Source: AC-37 sp036389295
GTDB taxonomy: Bacteria; Actinomycetota; Thermoleophilia; Solirubrobacterales; Thermoleophilaceae
Direction: 5' to 3'
Assembly: GCA_036389295.1 (NCBI GenBank)
Contig: DASVQB010000008.1
Location: 1 to 64,000, forward strand
Length of the DNA stretch: 64,000 nt
Part shown: piece by piece, positions 27,459 through 35,669 of the stretch
Layout of the letters: each line of letters opens with the position of its first letter
Numbering within the stretch: position 1 is the first letter of the stretch
Program-made: the position numbers and the translations under genes
The notes under the pieces: model-generated
Database searches by the model: none
What the model saw: the letters and a program-made list of their open reading frames with translations, nothing else
What the model was told of the DNA's origin: nothing

Positions 27459-29459
27459 CTAGACGACGGTCTGCGGTCTGACATCGCGTCCGCGAGCCCC
27501 TTCGGCGCGGCCGGGCGGAGCCCTGCGGGGAGACGCGCCCGGAGCGCCGCGCGCGTAGCCCGTGGCGAGCAGCAGGCCGAACATCCCGAGCACGAAGATC
27601 ACGGGGCCGGAGTCGTTCGAGAGCGCCCCCACGACGGTGGCCGCGAACGCCCCCCAGATCCCCGCCAGGAAGGCCGGCTCGCCGCCGAGCGGCCGGAGCA
27701 GGTCGTCGCGCCGGCGCACCCCCCAGGCGAACAGCACGACGCCGGCGGCGACCAGGACCGCCATCGTCGGCTCGTCGAGGCCCCTCACGCTGATCAGCGC
27801 GCGGCGGCGGACGATGTCGAGGAACCCCTCCCCGCCCTCGCCCTCGAGGACCGTCCGAGTCAGGTGCGCCCCGCCGCCGGTGGCGAGGTCGAGCGCGACG
27901 AGCCCGCCGAGCGCAAGCGCAGGCACCAGGGCCGCGACCGCGACCGCCCGGCGGGTGAGCGGCCGCCCGCGCGAGGCCAGCACCGCGCCGGCCGCGCCCG
28001 CCCCGAGGGTGATGACGCCGCCGACGTCGGCGCCGAGCCGGCCCGAGCCGATCGTGACCGCCGCCACCAGGCAGCCGAGGGCGAACCCGAGCGGGACCCG
28101 CCGGCGCGGCACGAGCGCCAGCAGCGCGCCGAGGCCGAACAGCACCTCGAGGCTGAGCAGGATCTCGAGCTCGTTGCCGATCCCGAAGAACCGGGCGCCC
28201 CCCTTCGGGTTCGGCCCGGCCAGCGAGGCCCCGACCAGCGGCGAGCCGCGGGCGAGGTCGATCGCGTGGGCCGCGAACACGGCGAGCCCGGGCACCGCCG
28301 GCGCGAGCGGCCAGCGGACGAGGCGGTCCGTGGCGCGGCCGAGGGCGAGCGACCCGCCGGCCAGGACGATCGTCTCGGTGAGGCGCGTCGGCTCGAGCCA
28401 GGCGGTGAGGAGCGCGACGCCCGGCAGCCACATCGCGCCGAGGAAGCCCGTCCGCAGCGCGTCGTCGAGCCCGGCGCGCCCGCCGCGGAACCAGAGCGCG
28501 CCGGCCAGGCCGAGGAACCCGACGAGCCACCAGCGGAGCACCTGCGGCCGGCGGCCCAGCACGACGTCGAGCCGCGCCATCCGGAGCCGCACGTCCTCGG
28601 CGTCGCCGTCGCTGCGGGTCTCGATCGCGCGCCCCTCCATCTCGTCCGGCACGTCTACGCCGAGTTGGTCGAGCGCCGTCGGGGCCACGTCCGTGGCGGC
28701 GACGAGGCCGACGCGGCGGGTCGTCGGCGAGTAGAGGACGCGGTCGGCCGAGCCGGCGCCGACCATCCCGCCGGGCAGCAGCCGGCTCCGCCCGGCCGGC
28801 GGCGCCCGCAGGACCACCACCAGGTCGCCGGGCCGGCGCGCCGCCACCACCCGGTCGAGCTGGGCGAGCCCCACGTCGTCGCTCGGGAACCGGGCCACCA
28901 CCAGCTGGCTGCGCGCCCACTCCGCGAGCACGCGGTCGGCGAACGTCCCGATCGTCCCGAGGGAGACCCGCTCGACGCGGCCGCGGCGGTCGGCGGCCAC
29001 GACCGCCTCGGTCTGCGGGAAGCCGACGACGCCGGCGTACGCCACGTGGCGGCCGGCCCGGCGGGCCGCGTCGGCGAGGAGGCCCGGGACCACGTCGCCG
29101 GGCGCGTCCTCGGCGCGCTCCCGCGCCCGCCTGAAGCCGCGGATGCGGCCGCCGCCGTCCTGGCTCGGTCGCAGGTCGAGCCGCTTCAGGGCCTCGGGGT
29201 ACGCGCGGTTCGCGATCCGCGACCCCTGGCTCATGTCGAGCACCATCTGGCGCTTCGAGTACGCGCCGAGCGTGGGGCTGAACATGCCGAACGAGAAGTC
29301 GCGCTCGGCGAGGTCGAACAGGAGCGGCGACCTGGGCGCCGGCTCGGTCGGCAGGAACGCGACCAGCGCCCGCGGGCCCTGCGCGGCGGCGCTCGGCGGG
29401 GCCGCGACGGGGGCCGCGCAGCACGCGGCGACGGCCCCGAGGAGGACGGCCCAGCGCAT
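27459..29459 (-). CDS. Multi-pass membrane protein with N-terminal alkaline-phosphatase-like segment
   Basis: A 666-residue protein. After a signal peptide (about residues 1-27), the extracytoplasmic part has a stretch (VLYSPTTRRVGLVAATDVAPTALDQLG, in which TDVAPTALDQLGV is the recognisable core) like the end of alkaline phosphatase/sulfatase-type domains, but metal ligands upstream are not obvious. From about residue 330 it has around ten transmembrane helices (for example WWLVGFLGLAGALWF) and a FFGIGNELEILLSLE motif between them. Homologues appear to be actinobacterial envelope proteins of unknown role. The ATG at 29459 abuts a palindromic divergent promoter; the minus -10 TAGAGT is 6 nt away. 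The glycosyltransferase-flippase follows after 9 bases. Confidence 0.7.
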   Translation of the reverse strand: MRWAVLLGAVAACCAAPVAAPPSAAAQGPRALVAFLPTEPAPRSPLLFDLAERDFSFGMFSPTLGAYSKRQMVLDMSQGSRIANRAYPEALKRLDLRPSQDGGGRIRGFRRARERAEDAPGDVVPGLLADAARRAGRHVAYAGVVGFPQTEAVVAADRRGRVERVSLGTIGTFADRVLAEWARSQLVVARFPSDDVGLAQLDRVVAARRPGDLVVVLRAPPAGRSRLLPGGMVGAGSADRVLYSPTTRRVGLVAATDVAPTALDQLGVDVPDEMEGRAIETRSDGDAEDVRLRMARLDVVLGRRPQVLRWWLVGFLGLAGALWFRGGRAGLDDALRTGFLGAMWLPGVALLTAWLEPTRLTETIVLAGGSLALGRATDRLVRWPLAPAVPGLAVFAAHAIDLARGSPLVGASLAGPNPKGGARFFGIGNELEILLSLEVLFGLGALLALVPRRRVPLGFALGCLVAAVTIGSGRLGADVGGVITLGAGAAGAVLASRGRPLTRRAVAVAALVPALALGGLVALDLATGGGAHLTRTVLEGEGGEGFLDIVRRRALISVRGLDEPTMAVLVAAGVVLFAWGVRRRDDLLRPLGGEPAFLAGIWGAFAATVVGALSNDSGPVIFVLGMFGLLLATGYARGAPGASPRRAPPGRAEGARGRDVRPQTVV

Positions 29460-29475
29460 TCCTAGACTCTAGGAA
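29459..29475. promoter_or_regulatory. Divergent leaderless promoters on a 17-bp palindrome
   Basis: TTCCTAGA, one central C, TCTAGGAA forms a perfect palindrome that fills the 18-base gap between two divergent starts (ATG 29459 minus, GTG 29478 plus). It contains TAGACT (29463-29468, 9 nt before GTG) and, on the other strand, TAGAGT (29466-29471, 6 nt before ATG). The two -10 hexamers overlap, so one polymerase should exclude the other. Confidence 0.6.
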
Positions 29476-29477
29476 GC

Positions 29478-30179
29478 GTGCCGGGCCGACACTACGTCAA
29501 GTTCACCTTCCTCAAGCTGGACCCGGCCTGGCGCCGCCGCGAGCCGGACGAGCGGGCCCGCGACAAGCGCGAGTTCGCCGCCGCCTGCAACGACTTCGCC
29601 GAGGACCACTTCCTGCGGGCGTACTCGCTGGTCGGCACGCGCGGCGACGCCGACCTGCTGCTGCGCACGGCCTGCCCCCGCCTCGAGCCGATCCACGAGC
29701 TCCACGTGCTGCTCAACCAGAGCGGGCTGATGGGCTGGGCCGACGTGAGCCACTCGTTCCTCGCGATGACGAAGGAGTCGGTCTACTCGGACGAGCCCCA
29801 GCCGCTCCAGCCGCGGGAGGGCAGCGAGCGCCGCTTCCTGATCGTCTACCCGATGTGGAAGCGGCGAGACTGGTACACGCTCCCGGAGGAGGAGCGGATG
29901 CGGATCATGCGCGGCCACATCGAGGTCGGGAGGCGACATGGAGCGATCGAGATCAACACCGCGTATTCTTTCGGCCTCGACGACCAGGAGTTCGTCGTGT
30001 CGTTCAACGCGGACGACCCCGGCGAGTTCCTGGATCTCGTGCAAGAGCTGAGGGGGACGGAGTCGAGCGCCTTCACGGAGAGCGAGACTCCAATCTTCAC
30101 CTGCATCTCGGCGACCGTGGAGCGCGCGCTCGACGCGCTCGACGGGGAGCCGGTCGTCGCACAGGCAACCATCGCGTGA
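29478..30179 (+). CDS. hemQ: Coproheme decarboxylase HemQ (chlorite dismutase family)
   Basis: A 233-residue member of the chlorite dismutase superfamily, the final step of the coproporphyrin-dependent heme pathway of Gram-positive bacteria. Visible markers are HYVKFTFLK, PMWKRRDWYTLPEEER, the proximal-ligand region MRGHIEVGRR with His147 and the late YSFGLDDQEFVVSF motif. The length fits HemQ. GTG 29478 lies 9 nt after TAGACT with no Shine-Dalgarno. The next gene starts one base after its TGA, so the two are coupled. Other heme genes (hemE, hemY, hemH) are not in the window. A chlorite-degrading role is unlikely since the family's chlorite arginine is not evident (inference). Confidence 0.88.
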   Translation: MPGRHYVKFTFLKLDPAWRRREPDERARDKREFAAACNDFAEDHFLRAYSLVGTRGDADLLLRTACPRLEPIHELHVLLNQSGLMGWADVSHSFLAMTKESVYSDEPQPLQPREGSERRFLIVYPMWKRRDWYTLPEEERMRIMRGHIEVGRRHGAIEINTAYSFGLDDQEFVVSFNADDPGEFLDLVQELRGTESSAFTESETPIFTCISATVERALDALDGEPVVAQATIA

Positions 30180-30180
30180 C

Positions 30181-31260
30181 ATGAGCAAAAACGGAGACGG
30201 ACCCGCCACCGAGCGGGAGGGAGAGATTCGCGACATCACGGTGATCGGCGCCGGCCCGGTCGGCCTGATCACGTCGTTCTGGGCCGGGATGCGCGAGGCG
30301 ACCTCGAGGGTCGTCGACTCGCTGCCCGACCTGGGCGGCCAGCTCACGACGCTCTACCCCGAGAAGTGGATCTACGACGTGCCCGGCTACCCGCGGGTGC
30401 TCGCCAAGGACCTGGTCGACCAGCTCCGCGAGCAGTCGATCGACCAGTTCGACGTCCCGGTCCACCTCGAGACGACCGCCGACCGGGTCGAGTACGAGCC
30501 CGACCCGGACGACCCCGAGAAGCAGGTCCTGCGGCTCGTCACCGACAAGGGCGACTTCCTGACCCGGACGATCGTGATCGCCGGCGGCCACGGGGCGTTC
30601 GAGCCGAAGAAGCTGCCCGGCTACGACATGACGCCGTGGGAGGGCCGCGGGGCGCACTACCTGGTCAAGGAGAAGTCCGAGTTCGCCGGCAAGCGCGTCG
30701 TCATCGTCGGCGGCGGCGACTCCGCCTGCGACTGGGTCCTGAACCTGCTCGACACCGCGGCCGAGATCACGCTGGTCCACCGCCGCGAGGGCTTCCGCGC
30801 GCACGAGGTGACCGTGAAGGAGATCGAGGACGCGCGCGCCGCGGGCCGGGTCGACGTCCGCACGCCGTACCAGATCAAGGACGTGACCGGCGACGGCGGC
30901 ATCGAGCTCGTGACGATCTTCAACTCCGAGGACGAGGAGGAGGTCGTCGAGCTGGGCTGCGACGCCGTCCTGCTCCAGCTCGGCTTCAAGACCGCGCTCG
31001 GGCCGCTGAAGGAGTGGCCGCTCGAGGTCGAGAAGGGCGCGATCAAGGTCGACCCGGTCATGAAGACCTCGATGGAGGGCGTCTGGGCCGCGGGCGACAT
31101 CACGACCTTCGACGGCAAGCTGAAGCTGATCGCGACCGGCTTCGCCGAGGCGGCGATAGCGGTCGCCCAGGCGGTCCACCACATCCGGCCGGACATGAAG
31201 ATCCAGCCGAAGTACTCGACGAACACCGGCGTGCCGGGGGCCGTCGAGGGCCAGCCGTAG
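30181..31260 (+). CDS. Ferredoxin/flavodoxin-NADP reductase, thioredoxin-reductase-like type
   Basis: A 359-residue flavoprotein of the TrxR-like ferredoxin-NADP reductase family. It shows an FAD-binding GAGPVGL near residue 25, GGQLTTLYPEK, the NADPH-binding GGGDSACDW and the FAD-distal WAAGDITT and ATGFAEAAI segments. The CxxC of thioredoxin reductases is missing, as expected for the FNR subfamily. ATG 30181 follows the HemQ TGA with a single base between, so translation is coupled. The protein may supply electrons to ferredoxin used in heme or other pathways; the direct partner is not visible here. Confidence 0.9.
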   Translation: MSKNGDGPATEREGEIRDITVIGAGPVGLITSFWAGMREATSRVVDSLPDLGGQLTTLYPEKWIYDVPGYPRVLAKDLVDQLREQSIDQFDVPVHLETTADRVEYEPDPDDPEKQVLRLVTDKGDFLTRTIVIAGGHGAFEPKKLPGYDMTPWEGRGAHYLVKEKSEFAGKRVVIVGGGDSACDWVLNLLDTAAEITLVHRREGFRAHEVTVKEIEDARAAGRVDVRTPYQIKDVTGDGGIELVTIFNSEDEEEVVELGCDAVLLQLGFKTALGPLKEWPLEVEKGAIKVDPVMKTSMEGVWAAGDITTFDGKLKLIATGFAEAAIAVAQAVHHIRPDMKIQPKYSTNTGVPGAVEGQP

Positions 31261-31284
31261 CGGCGGGGACCGAGCGCCGAGCGG

Positions 31285-31803
31285 TCAGCCGAGCGCGCGC
31301 TCGACCTTCGCCCGGAGGGCCCTCGCGTCGATGGCCGGATAGCGGAAGAGCTCCGGCTCGACCTGCTCGAACAGCTCGCGCATCCGGTCGGGGTCGACCA
31401 GGCCGTCGCGGACCATCGCGTCCGCGTCCTCGAGGTCGTGCGCGAACCCCCGCTCGACCTTCGACAGCCACTGGGAGTAGAGATCGAAGTGGTGGACGGC
31501 GATGCGGCCCTCCTCGAGCACGAAAGGACTTCGCTCGCGCCAGCCGGGCAGCTCGGGTACGAACTCCGGCGGCGACGCGAGCTCCACGTTCACGCCGAGC
31601 TCGTCCTTGAGCCGCGCGACTGCGCGCAGCAGCTCGTCGGCCTCGGGCTCGAACCGGATGTCGATGTCGAGCGTCGCCTCCCGCCACCCGAGCAGGACGG
31701 CCGTCGCGCCGCCGGTCAGGTAGAGCCTGGTGTCGCGGCGCGCCTCGCGCCCCAGCTCCCGCGCGAGCGCGCGAATGCGGTCACGGTCAACCGGAGGCCG
31801 CAT
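31285..31803 (-). CDS. Nucleotidyltransferase-like protein (DUF6036/MNT-type)
   Basis: A 172-residue protein with a nucleotidyltransferase-like fold: LTGGATAVLLGWREATLDIDI holds the GG and DxD pattern of Pol-beta-like enzymes, preceded by helix-rich residues. After about residue 70 comes a helical region (FVLEEGRIAVHHFDLYSQWLSKVERG). It resembles proteins of the DUF6036 family, often found as toxin-antitoxin or antitoxin-type nucleotidyltransferases. Its ATG lies inside the upstream gene, overlapping it by 17 bases. The pair looks like a two-gene module; whether it is toxin, antitoxin or housekeeping is unknown. Confidence 0.8.
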   Translation of the reverse strand: MRPPVDRDRIRALARELGREARRDTRLYLTGGATAVLLGWREATLDIDIRFEPEADELLRAVARLKDELGVNVELASPPEFVPELPGWRERSPFVLEEGRIAVHHFDLYSQWLSKVERGFAHDLEDADAMVRDGLVDPDRMRELFEQVEPELFRYPAIDARALRAKVERALG

Positions 31804-32077
31804 GCTCGGCCGCTCGGGCGAAGCTCACGACCCGGCGGACGAGGGCGTTGTAGCGCGCGTGCGGATCGTCCGAATCGGCTGCGAGCAGCTCGTAGAGGCG
31901 GTGCAGGGGCGACTCCACCTCGACCGCCGCTACTTCGAGGCCGAGCGAGCGGAGGCGCGGCGCCGCACCGGCGACGAGGAGCGCCTCCTCGCTGAGCACG
32001 CCCGCGGCCAGGTCGTCGCATCCCTTGGCGACGATCTCCGCGCCCGGCAGGCGCTGGTCGATCGAGATCGAGCCCAC
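31787..32077 (-). CDS. Small helical protein, partner of the nucleotidyltransferase gene
   Basis: A 96-residue protein read from a GTG (32075-32077) just inside the gap after the FAH gene. Codons have the high GC3 of real genes. The sequence includes GCDDLAAGVLSEEALLVAG and ends with ARYNALVRRVVSFARAAEHAASG, which is a helix. It overlaps the nucleotidyltransferase by 17 bases and would be co-translated with it. No family recognised; the arrangement recalls short partners in toxin-antitoxin pairs, but this is inference. Start uncertain, since no Shine-Dalgarno or TANNNT hexamer lies before the GTG. Confidence 0.55.
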   Translation of the reverse strand: MGSISIDQRLPGAEIVAKGCDDLAAGVLSEEALLVAGAAPRLRSLGLEVAAVEVESPLHRLYELLAADSDDPHARYNALVRRVVSFARAAEHAASG

Positions 32078-32106
32078 GTGGAGATCGTACGGCGCCGACC
32101 GACGTC

Positions 32107-32928
32107 TCAGGCCAGGCGCGTCTCGAGCCGGCCCAGGGTCGGCGACTCGACCACGCAGACGTCGCCGGGCTTCAGCCAGACGTGCGGGTCGCGGGTGCTT
32201 CCCACGCCGGCGGGGGTCCCCGTCGAGACGAGGTCGCCCGGCTCGAGCGTCATCAGCTTCGAGAGGAACGCGACCAGGGCGGGGATCGAGTGGATCAGGC
32301 TCGCCGTCGTGTCGCGCTGCATCTCCTCGCCGTTCAGGGTGAGCGAGATCTCGATGGCGTCGTGGTCGCCGGCCTCGTCGGGCGTGACCAGCGCCGGGCC
32401 GCACGGGGCCGAGCCGTCGAAGACCTTCCCCGGCCCCCACTGCGGCGTCAGGAACTGGTAGTCGCGCGCGGAGAGGTCGTTCACGAGCGTGTAGCCGGCG
32501 ATCGCGCCGAGGGCATCGGCCTCCGGGACGTCCTTGCAGCGGCGGCCGATCGCGAAGGCGACCTCGGCCTCGTAGTCGACCCTGTCGCTGTACGCGGGCA
32601 GCGGCACCTCCGCGCCGGCGGGCACCAGGGCGTTGCGGAACTTCGTGAAGAAGGTCGGCGCCTCCGGCGGGTCGAGGCCGGCCTCGGCCGCGTGGGTCGC
32701 GTAGTTCAGGCCGATGCAGATCAGCTTGTCCGGGTCGGGGACCGGCGGCAGCAGCCGGACGTCGTCGAGGGAGGCGGTCGGCTCGCCGGCCGCCGCCTCG
32801 GCGGCGGCGTCGAGCCCGGGGCCGCGCAGCAGCGCGCCGACGCCGCCCGCGGCCACGTCGACCACGCCGCCGCCGGCGAGCACGCCCGCCCGCGGGCCGG
32901 AGCCGGCGTCGTAGGTGACCAGCCGCAT
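32107..32928 (-). CDS. Fumarylacetoacetate hydrolase family protein
   Basis: A 273-residue FAH-fold enzyme, likely a hydrolase, decarboxylase or isomerase of a diketo acid. Seen motifs are LICIGLNYATHAAEAG, the metal-binding DYEAEVAFAIG (Asp and two Glu), NDLSARDYQF and DLVSTGTPAGVG. The metal ligands are complete. The length suits single-domain FAH proteins such as FahA-like 2-hydroxyhepta-dienedioate isomerases. The ATG is 9 nt after TAAGCT (complement of 32938-32943). It is followed by the two-gene nucleotidyltransferase module on the same strand but with a 29-base gap, so they may or may not share a transcript. Substrate not deducible. Confidence 0.9.
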   Translation of the reverse strand: MRLVTYDAGSGPRAGVLAGGGVVDVAAGGVGALLRGPGLDAAAEAAAGEPTASLDDVRLLPPVPDPDKLICIGLNYATHAAEAGLDPPEAPTFFTKFRNALVPAGAEVPLPAYSDRVDYEAEVAFAIGRRCKDVPEADALGAIAGYTLVNDLSARDYQFLTPQWGPGKVFDGSAPCGPALVTPDEAGDHDAIEISLTLNGEEMQRDTTASLIHSIPALVAFLSKLMTLEPGDLVSTGTPAGVGSTRDPHVWLKPGDVCVVESPTLGRLETRLA

Positions 32929-33012
32929 CGCGGCGGCAGCTTACGGGCTGCCCGGGCTCGGCGCGTGCGGCCGCCCGAATTCGTCCGCCGCCGCCGCGGC
33001 CATCATTCCCGT

Positions 33013-34533
33013 GTGGAGCGGATCGCCGTCGCCGACCTCGGCTCGAACTCGTTCCGGCTCGTCGTCTACGGCTACGAGCCCGGCCGCTGGTGGCAGCACG
33101 CCGACGAGATCCGCGAGGCGGTGCGGATCAGCGAGGGGATGGGCGAGGACGGCCGGCTGCGCGCGAAGCCGATGGAGCGCGCGCTCCGGACGGCCGAGGT
33201 CTTCGACGCCTACTGCCACTCGACCGGGATCGAGCAGGTCGAGGCCGTCGCCACCAGCGCGATCCGGGACGCGGCCAACCGCGACGAGTTCCTCGAGGCG
33301 CTCGGCGAGCGGACCTCGCTGCCCGTCCGCGTCGTGTCCACCCACGAGGAGGCCCGCTATGGCTACCTGGCGATCGCCAACTCGACCACGCTCGAGGACG
33401 GGTTCGGCGTCGACATCGGCGGCGGGAGCGTGCAGGCGATGCACCTGGCGGGGCGCGAGCTGGCGGCCGACGCGTCGTGGCCGATCGGCGCCGTCCGCAT
33501 GAGCGAGCACTTCCTGCCCGGCGACGAGTCCGGCGACAAGGCGCTCAAGGCGCTGCGCAAGCACGTCCGCAAGCGGGTCGGCGAGGCGGACTGGTTCGGC
33601 CGGACGAACGGCGACCGGCTGGTCGGGATCGGCGGCACGATCCGCAACCTCGCCTCGGCCGTCGAGCGGCGCTCGGGCGTGGACTACCCCGACGCCCAGG
33701 GCTACGTCCTCGCCCGCGAGGCGCTCGACGAGCTGATCGGCGAGCTCGCCTCGATGCCGGTCGCCAAGCGCCGCCGGGTGCCCGGGATCAAGCCCGACCG
33801 CGGCGACGTCATCCTCGGCGGGGCGACCGTGCTGTCCGCGGTCATGGAGGCCGGCGACTTCGACGAGCTCGACGTGACCGAGGCCGGTCTGCGCGAGGGC
33901 GTCTTCTTCGAGCGCTTCCTCTCCGACCGCGACCCGCCGCTCCTCCCCGACGTCCGCCGTGCGGCGGTGGAGAGCCTGGCGCTCCGCTACCGGACCGACC
34001 TCGCCCACGAGCGGCACGTCGCCGGGCTCTCGCTCCAGGTCTTCGACGAGCTGGGCCGCGCCGGGCTGCACGACCTCGGCGCCAGGGAGCGCGAGCTCCT
34101 GTGGGCGGCCTCCCTGCTGCACGACATCGGCACGGCCGTCGACTACGACGACCACCACAAGCACTCGCGCTACCTGATCCTGAACGCCGGGCTGCCCGGG
34201 TTCACGCCGCGCGAGGTCCAGCTGATCGCGCTGGTCGCGCAGTACCACCGCAAGGGCACGCCCGACGCCTCGCCGCTCGGCAAGCTCGCGAAGAAGTGCG
34301 ACTCGAAGCGGCTCAACCTGCTCGCCGGCATCGTCCGGCTGGCGGAGCAGCTCGAGCGGAGCCGCGACCGATCCGTCACCGGGGTCAGGGTGGTCGCGAG
34401 CGAGAACGGCCACGTCGCGCTCGAGCCGGACACCGCCTGGGACGCGGACGTGGCGATCTGGTCGGCGCGGCGCAACGCGGACCTGCTCGGGAACGCGATC
34501 GAGCGCCGGGTCGAGGTCGCTCCGGCGCGCTAG
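33013..34533 (+). CDS. ppx: Exopolyphosphatase/guanosine pentaphosphate phosphatase (Ppx/GppA) with HD-like domain
   Basis: A 506-residue ASKHA-fold phosphatase. The N-terminal VADLGSNSFRLVVY, the second-motif GVDIGGGSVQ and LVGIGGTIRNLAS are the phosphate loops of the Ppx/GppA family; the C-terminal part carries HD-like motifs (LLWAASLLHDIG, then DDHHKHSRYLI). This two-part form is also seen in E. coli Ppx. It cleaves polyphosphate or pppGpp, acting in stress and stringent responses. GTG 33013 is placed by the homologous VERIAVADLGS start and a CATCAT hexamer 6 nt upstream. It is followed after 106 bases by an L,D-transpeptidase gene on the same strand. Confidence 0.93.
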   Translation: MERIAVADLGSNSFRLVVYGYEPGRWWQHADEIREAVRISEGMGEDGRLRAKPMERALRTAEVFDAYCHSTGIEQVEAVATSAIRDAANRDEFLEALGERTSLPVRVVSTHEEARYGYLAIANSTTLEDGFGVDIGGGSVQAMHLAGRELAADASWPIGAVRMSEHFLPGDESGDKALKALRKHVRKRVGEADWFGRTNGDRLVGIGGTIRNLASAVERRSGVDYPDAQGYVLAREALDELIGELASMPVAKRRRVPGIKPDRGDVILGGATVLSAVMEAGDFDELDVTEAGLREGVFFERFLSDRDPPLLPDVRRAAVESLALRYRTDLAHERHVAGLSLQVFDELGRAGLHDLGARERELLWAASLLHDIGTAVDYDDHHKHSRYLILNAGLPGFTPREVQLIALVAQYHRKGTPDASPLGKLAKKCDSKRLNLLAGIVRLAEQLERSRDRSVTGVRVVASENGHVALEPDTAWDADVAIWSARRNADLLGNAIERRVEVAPAR

Positions 34534-34639
34534 GCGCGGCGCTCGCCAGCCGGCGCCGCGGCGCCGCGGCTCGCCGTCGCGTGCGCGCGCCGAGCGGTTC
34601 CCCCTGGAAATCCGCGCCTTCTGCGGGCATCCTTCATCC

Positions 34640-35641
34640 ATGGGAATCGCCCGGGGCGTCGCGATCCTCGCCGGCGGGGCCGCTCTGGCGGTCGGCGCCG
34701 CCGCCGCGTCGGGCGAGACCAGGCCCAAGCCGCCGAGCCGGCTGCCGCCGGGCTCCACGATCGCCGACGTGGCCGTGGGCGAGCTCGGCCCGGCGCGGAC
34801 CAGGGCGGCGCTCGAGAGGGAGCTCGGCGCCCGCTACGAGCGGCGGATCTTCGTCCGCGGCCGCCACCGGCGCGTCGTGCTCGGCGCCCGGCAGGCGGGG
34901 CACGTCGTCCACTACGACCGGATGGTGAAGGAGGCGTTCGAGCTGGCCGCAGCCGGCAAGCCGGTGGCCGTCCGCCTCGACCGCTCGCTCGACCGCCGCG
35001 CCCTCGGAGCCGCCGTGACGCTGGTCGGCCGCCGGATCGACAAGCCCGCGCGCAACGCGAGCGTCAGGCTCGGCATCCGCCGGCCGGCGATCCGGAGGGG
35101 CCGCAACGGCCTCGCCGTGCACCGCGTCCGGCTGCGCCGCGCGCTCGTCGGCGAGCTGCTCGAGCCGCACGCTCGCCGGCTGATCGCCGTCCGGCTCGTC
35201 CGCGTGCACCCGGCGGTCACGGTCGCGAGGCTGCGCTCGATCTACGGGACCTACGTCTCGGTCGACCGCTCGAGCTTCCGGCTGCGCCTGTTCAAGCGCC
35301 TCCGGCGCGTCCGCACCTACGGCATCGCCGTCGGCCGGGCCGGCTTCGGCACGCCCGGCGGCCGCTTCCGGATCCGCTCGAAGGACTACAACCCCGCCTG
35401 GCACGTGCCCAACTCGGCGTGGGCGGGCGGCCTGCGCGGCCAGACGATCCCGCCGGGCGACCCGCGCAACCCGCTCCGCGGGGTGTACATGGCGGTCGGC
35501 GCGGGGTTCGGCATCCACGGCACGTCCGAGCCGTGGTCGATCGGCAGCCGCGCCTCGCACGGCTGCATCCGGATGCGGGAGGGCGACGCCCTCAACCTCG
35601 CCTCGCGCACGCCCGTCGGCGCGCCGGTCCTGATCCGCTAG
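34640..35641 (+). CDS. L,D-transpeptidase (YkuD family)
   Basis: A 333-residue envelope enzyme that makes 3-3 crosslinks in peptidoglycan or attaches proteins to it. A signal-like stretch occupies about residues 1-24 (AILAGGAALAVGAAAASG). The C-terminal catalytic domain has HGTSEPWSIGSRASHGCIRM, containing His and the nucleophile Cys309. The N-terminal half is a basic region with PG-binding-like repeats (VVHYDRMVKEAF, then ARRLIAVRL) I cannot name. ATG 34640 is 6 nt after CATCCT (34628-34633). It is a stand-alone transcription unit by appearance, with the ABC1 kinase gene 28 bases further on. Confidence 0.9.
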   Translation: MGIARGVAILAGGAALAVGAAAASGETRPKPPSRLPPGSTIADVAVGELGPARTRAALERELGARYERRIFVRGRHRRVVLGARQAGHVVHYDRMVKEAFELAAAGKPVAVRLDRSLDRRALGAAVTLVGRRIDKPARNASVRLGIRRPAIRRGRNGLAVHRVRLRRALVGELLEPHARRLIAVRLVRVHPAVTVARLRSIYGTYVSVDRSSFRLRLFKRLRRVRTYGIAVGRAGFGTPGGRFRIRSKDYNPAWHVPNSAWAGGLRGQTIPPGDPRNPLRGVYMAVGAGFGIHGTSEPWSIGSRASHGCIRMREGDALNLASRTPVGAPVLIR

Positions 35642-35669
35642 AACCGGCGCCCCCTAGAGTTCCCGGCCC

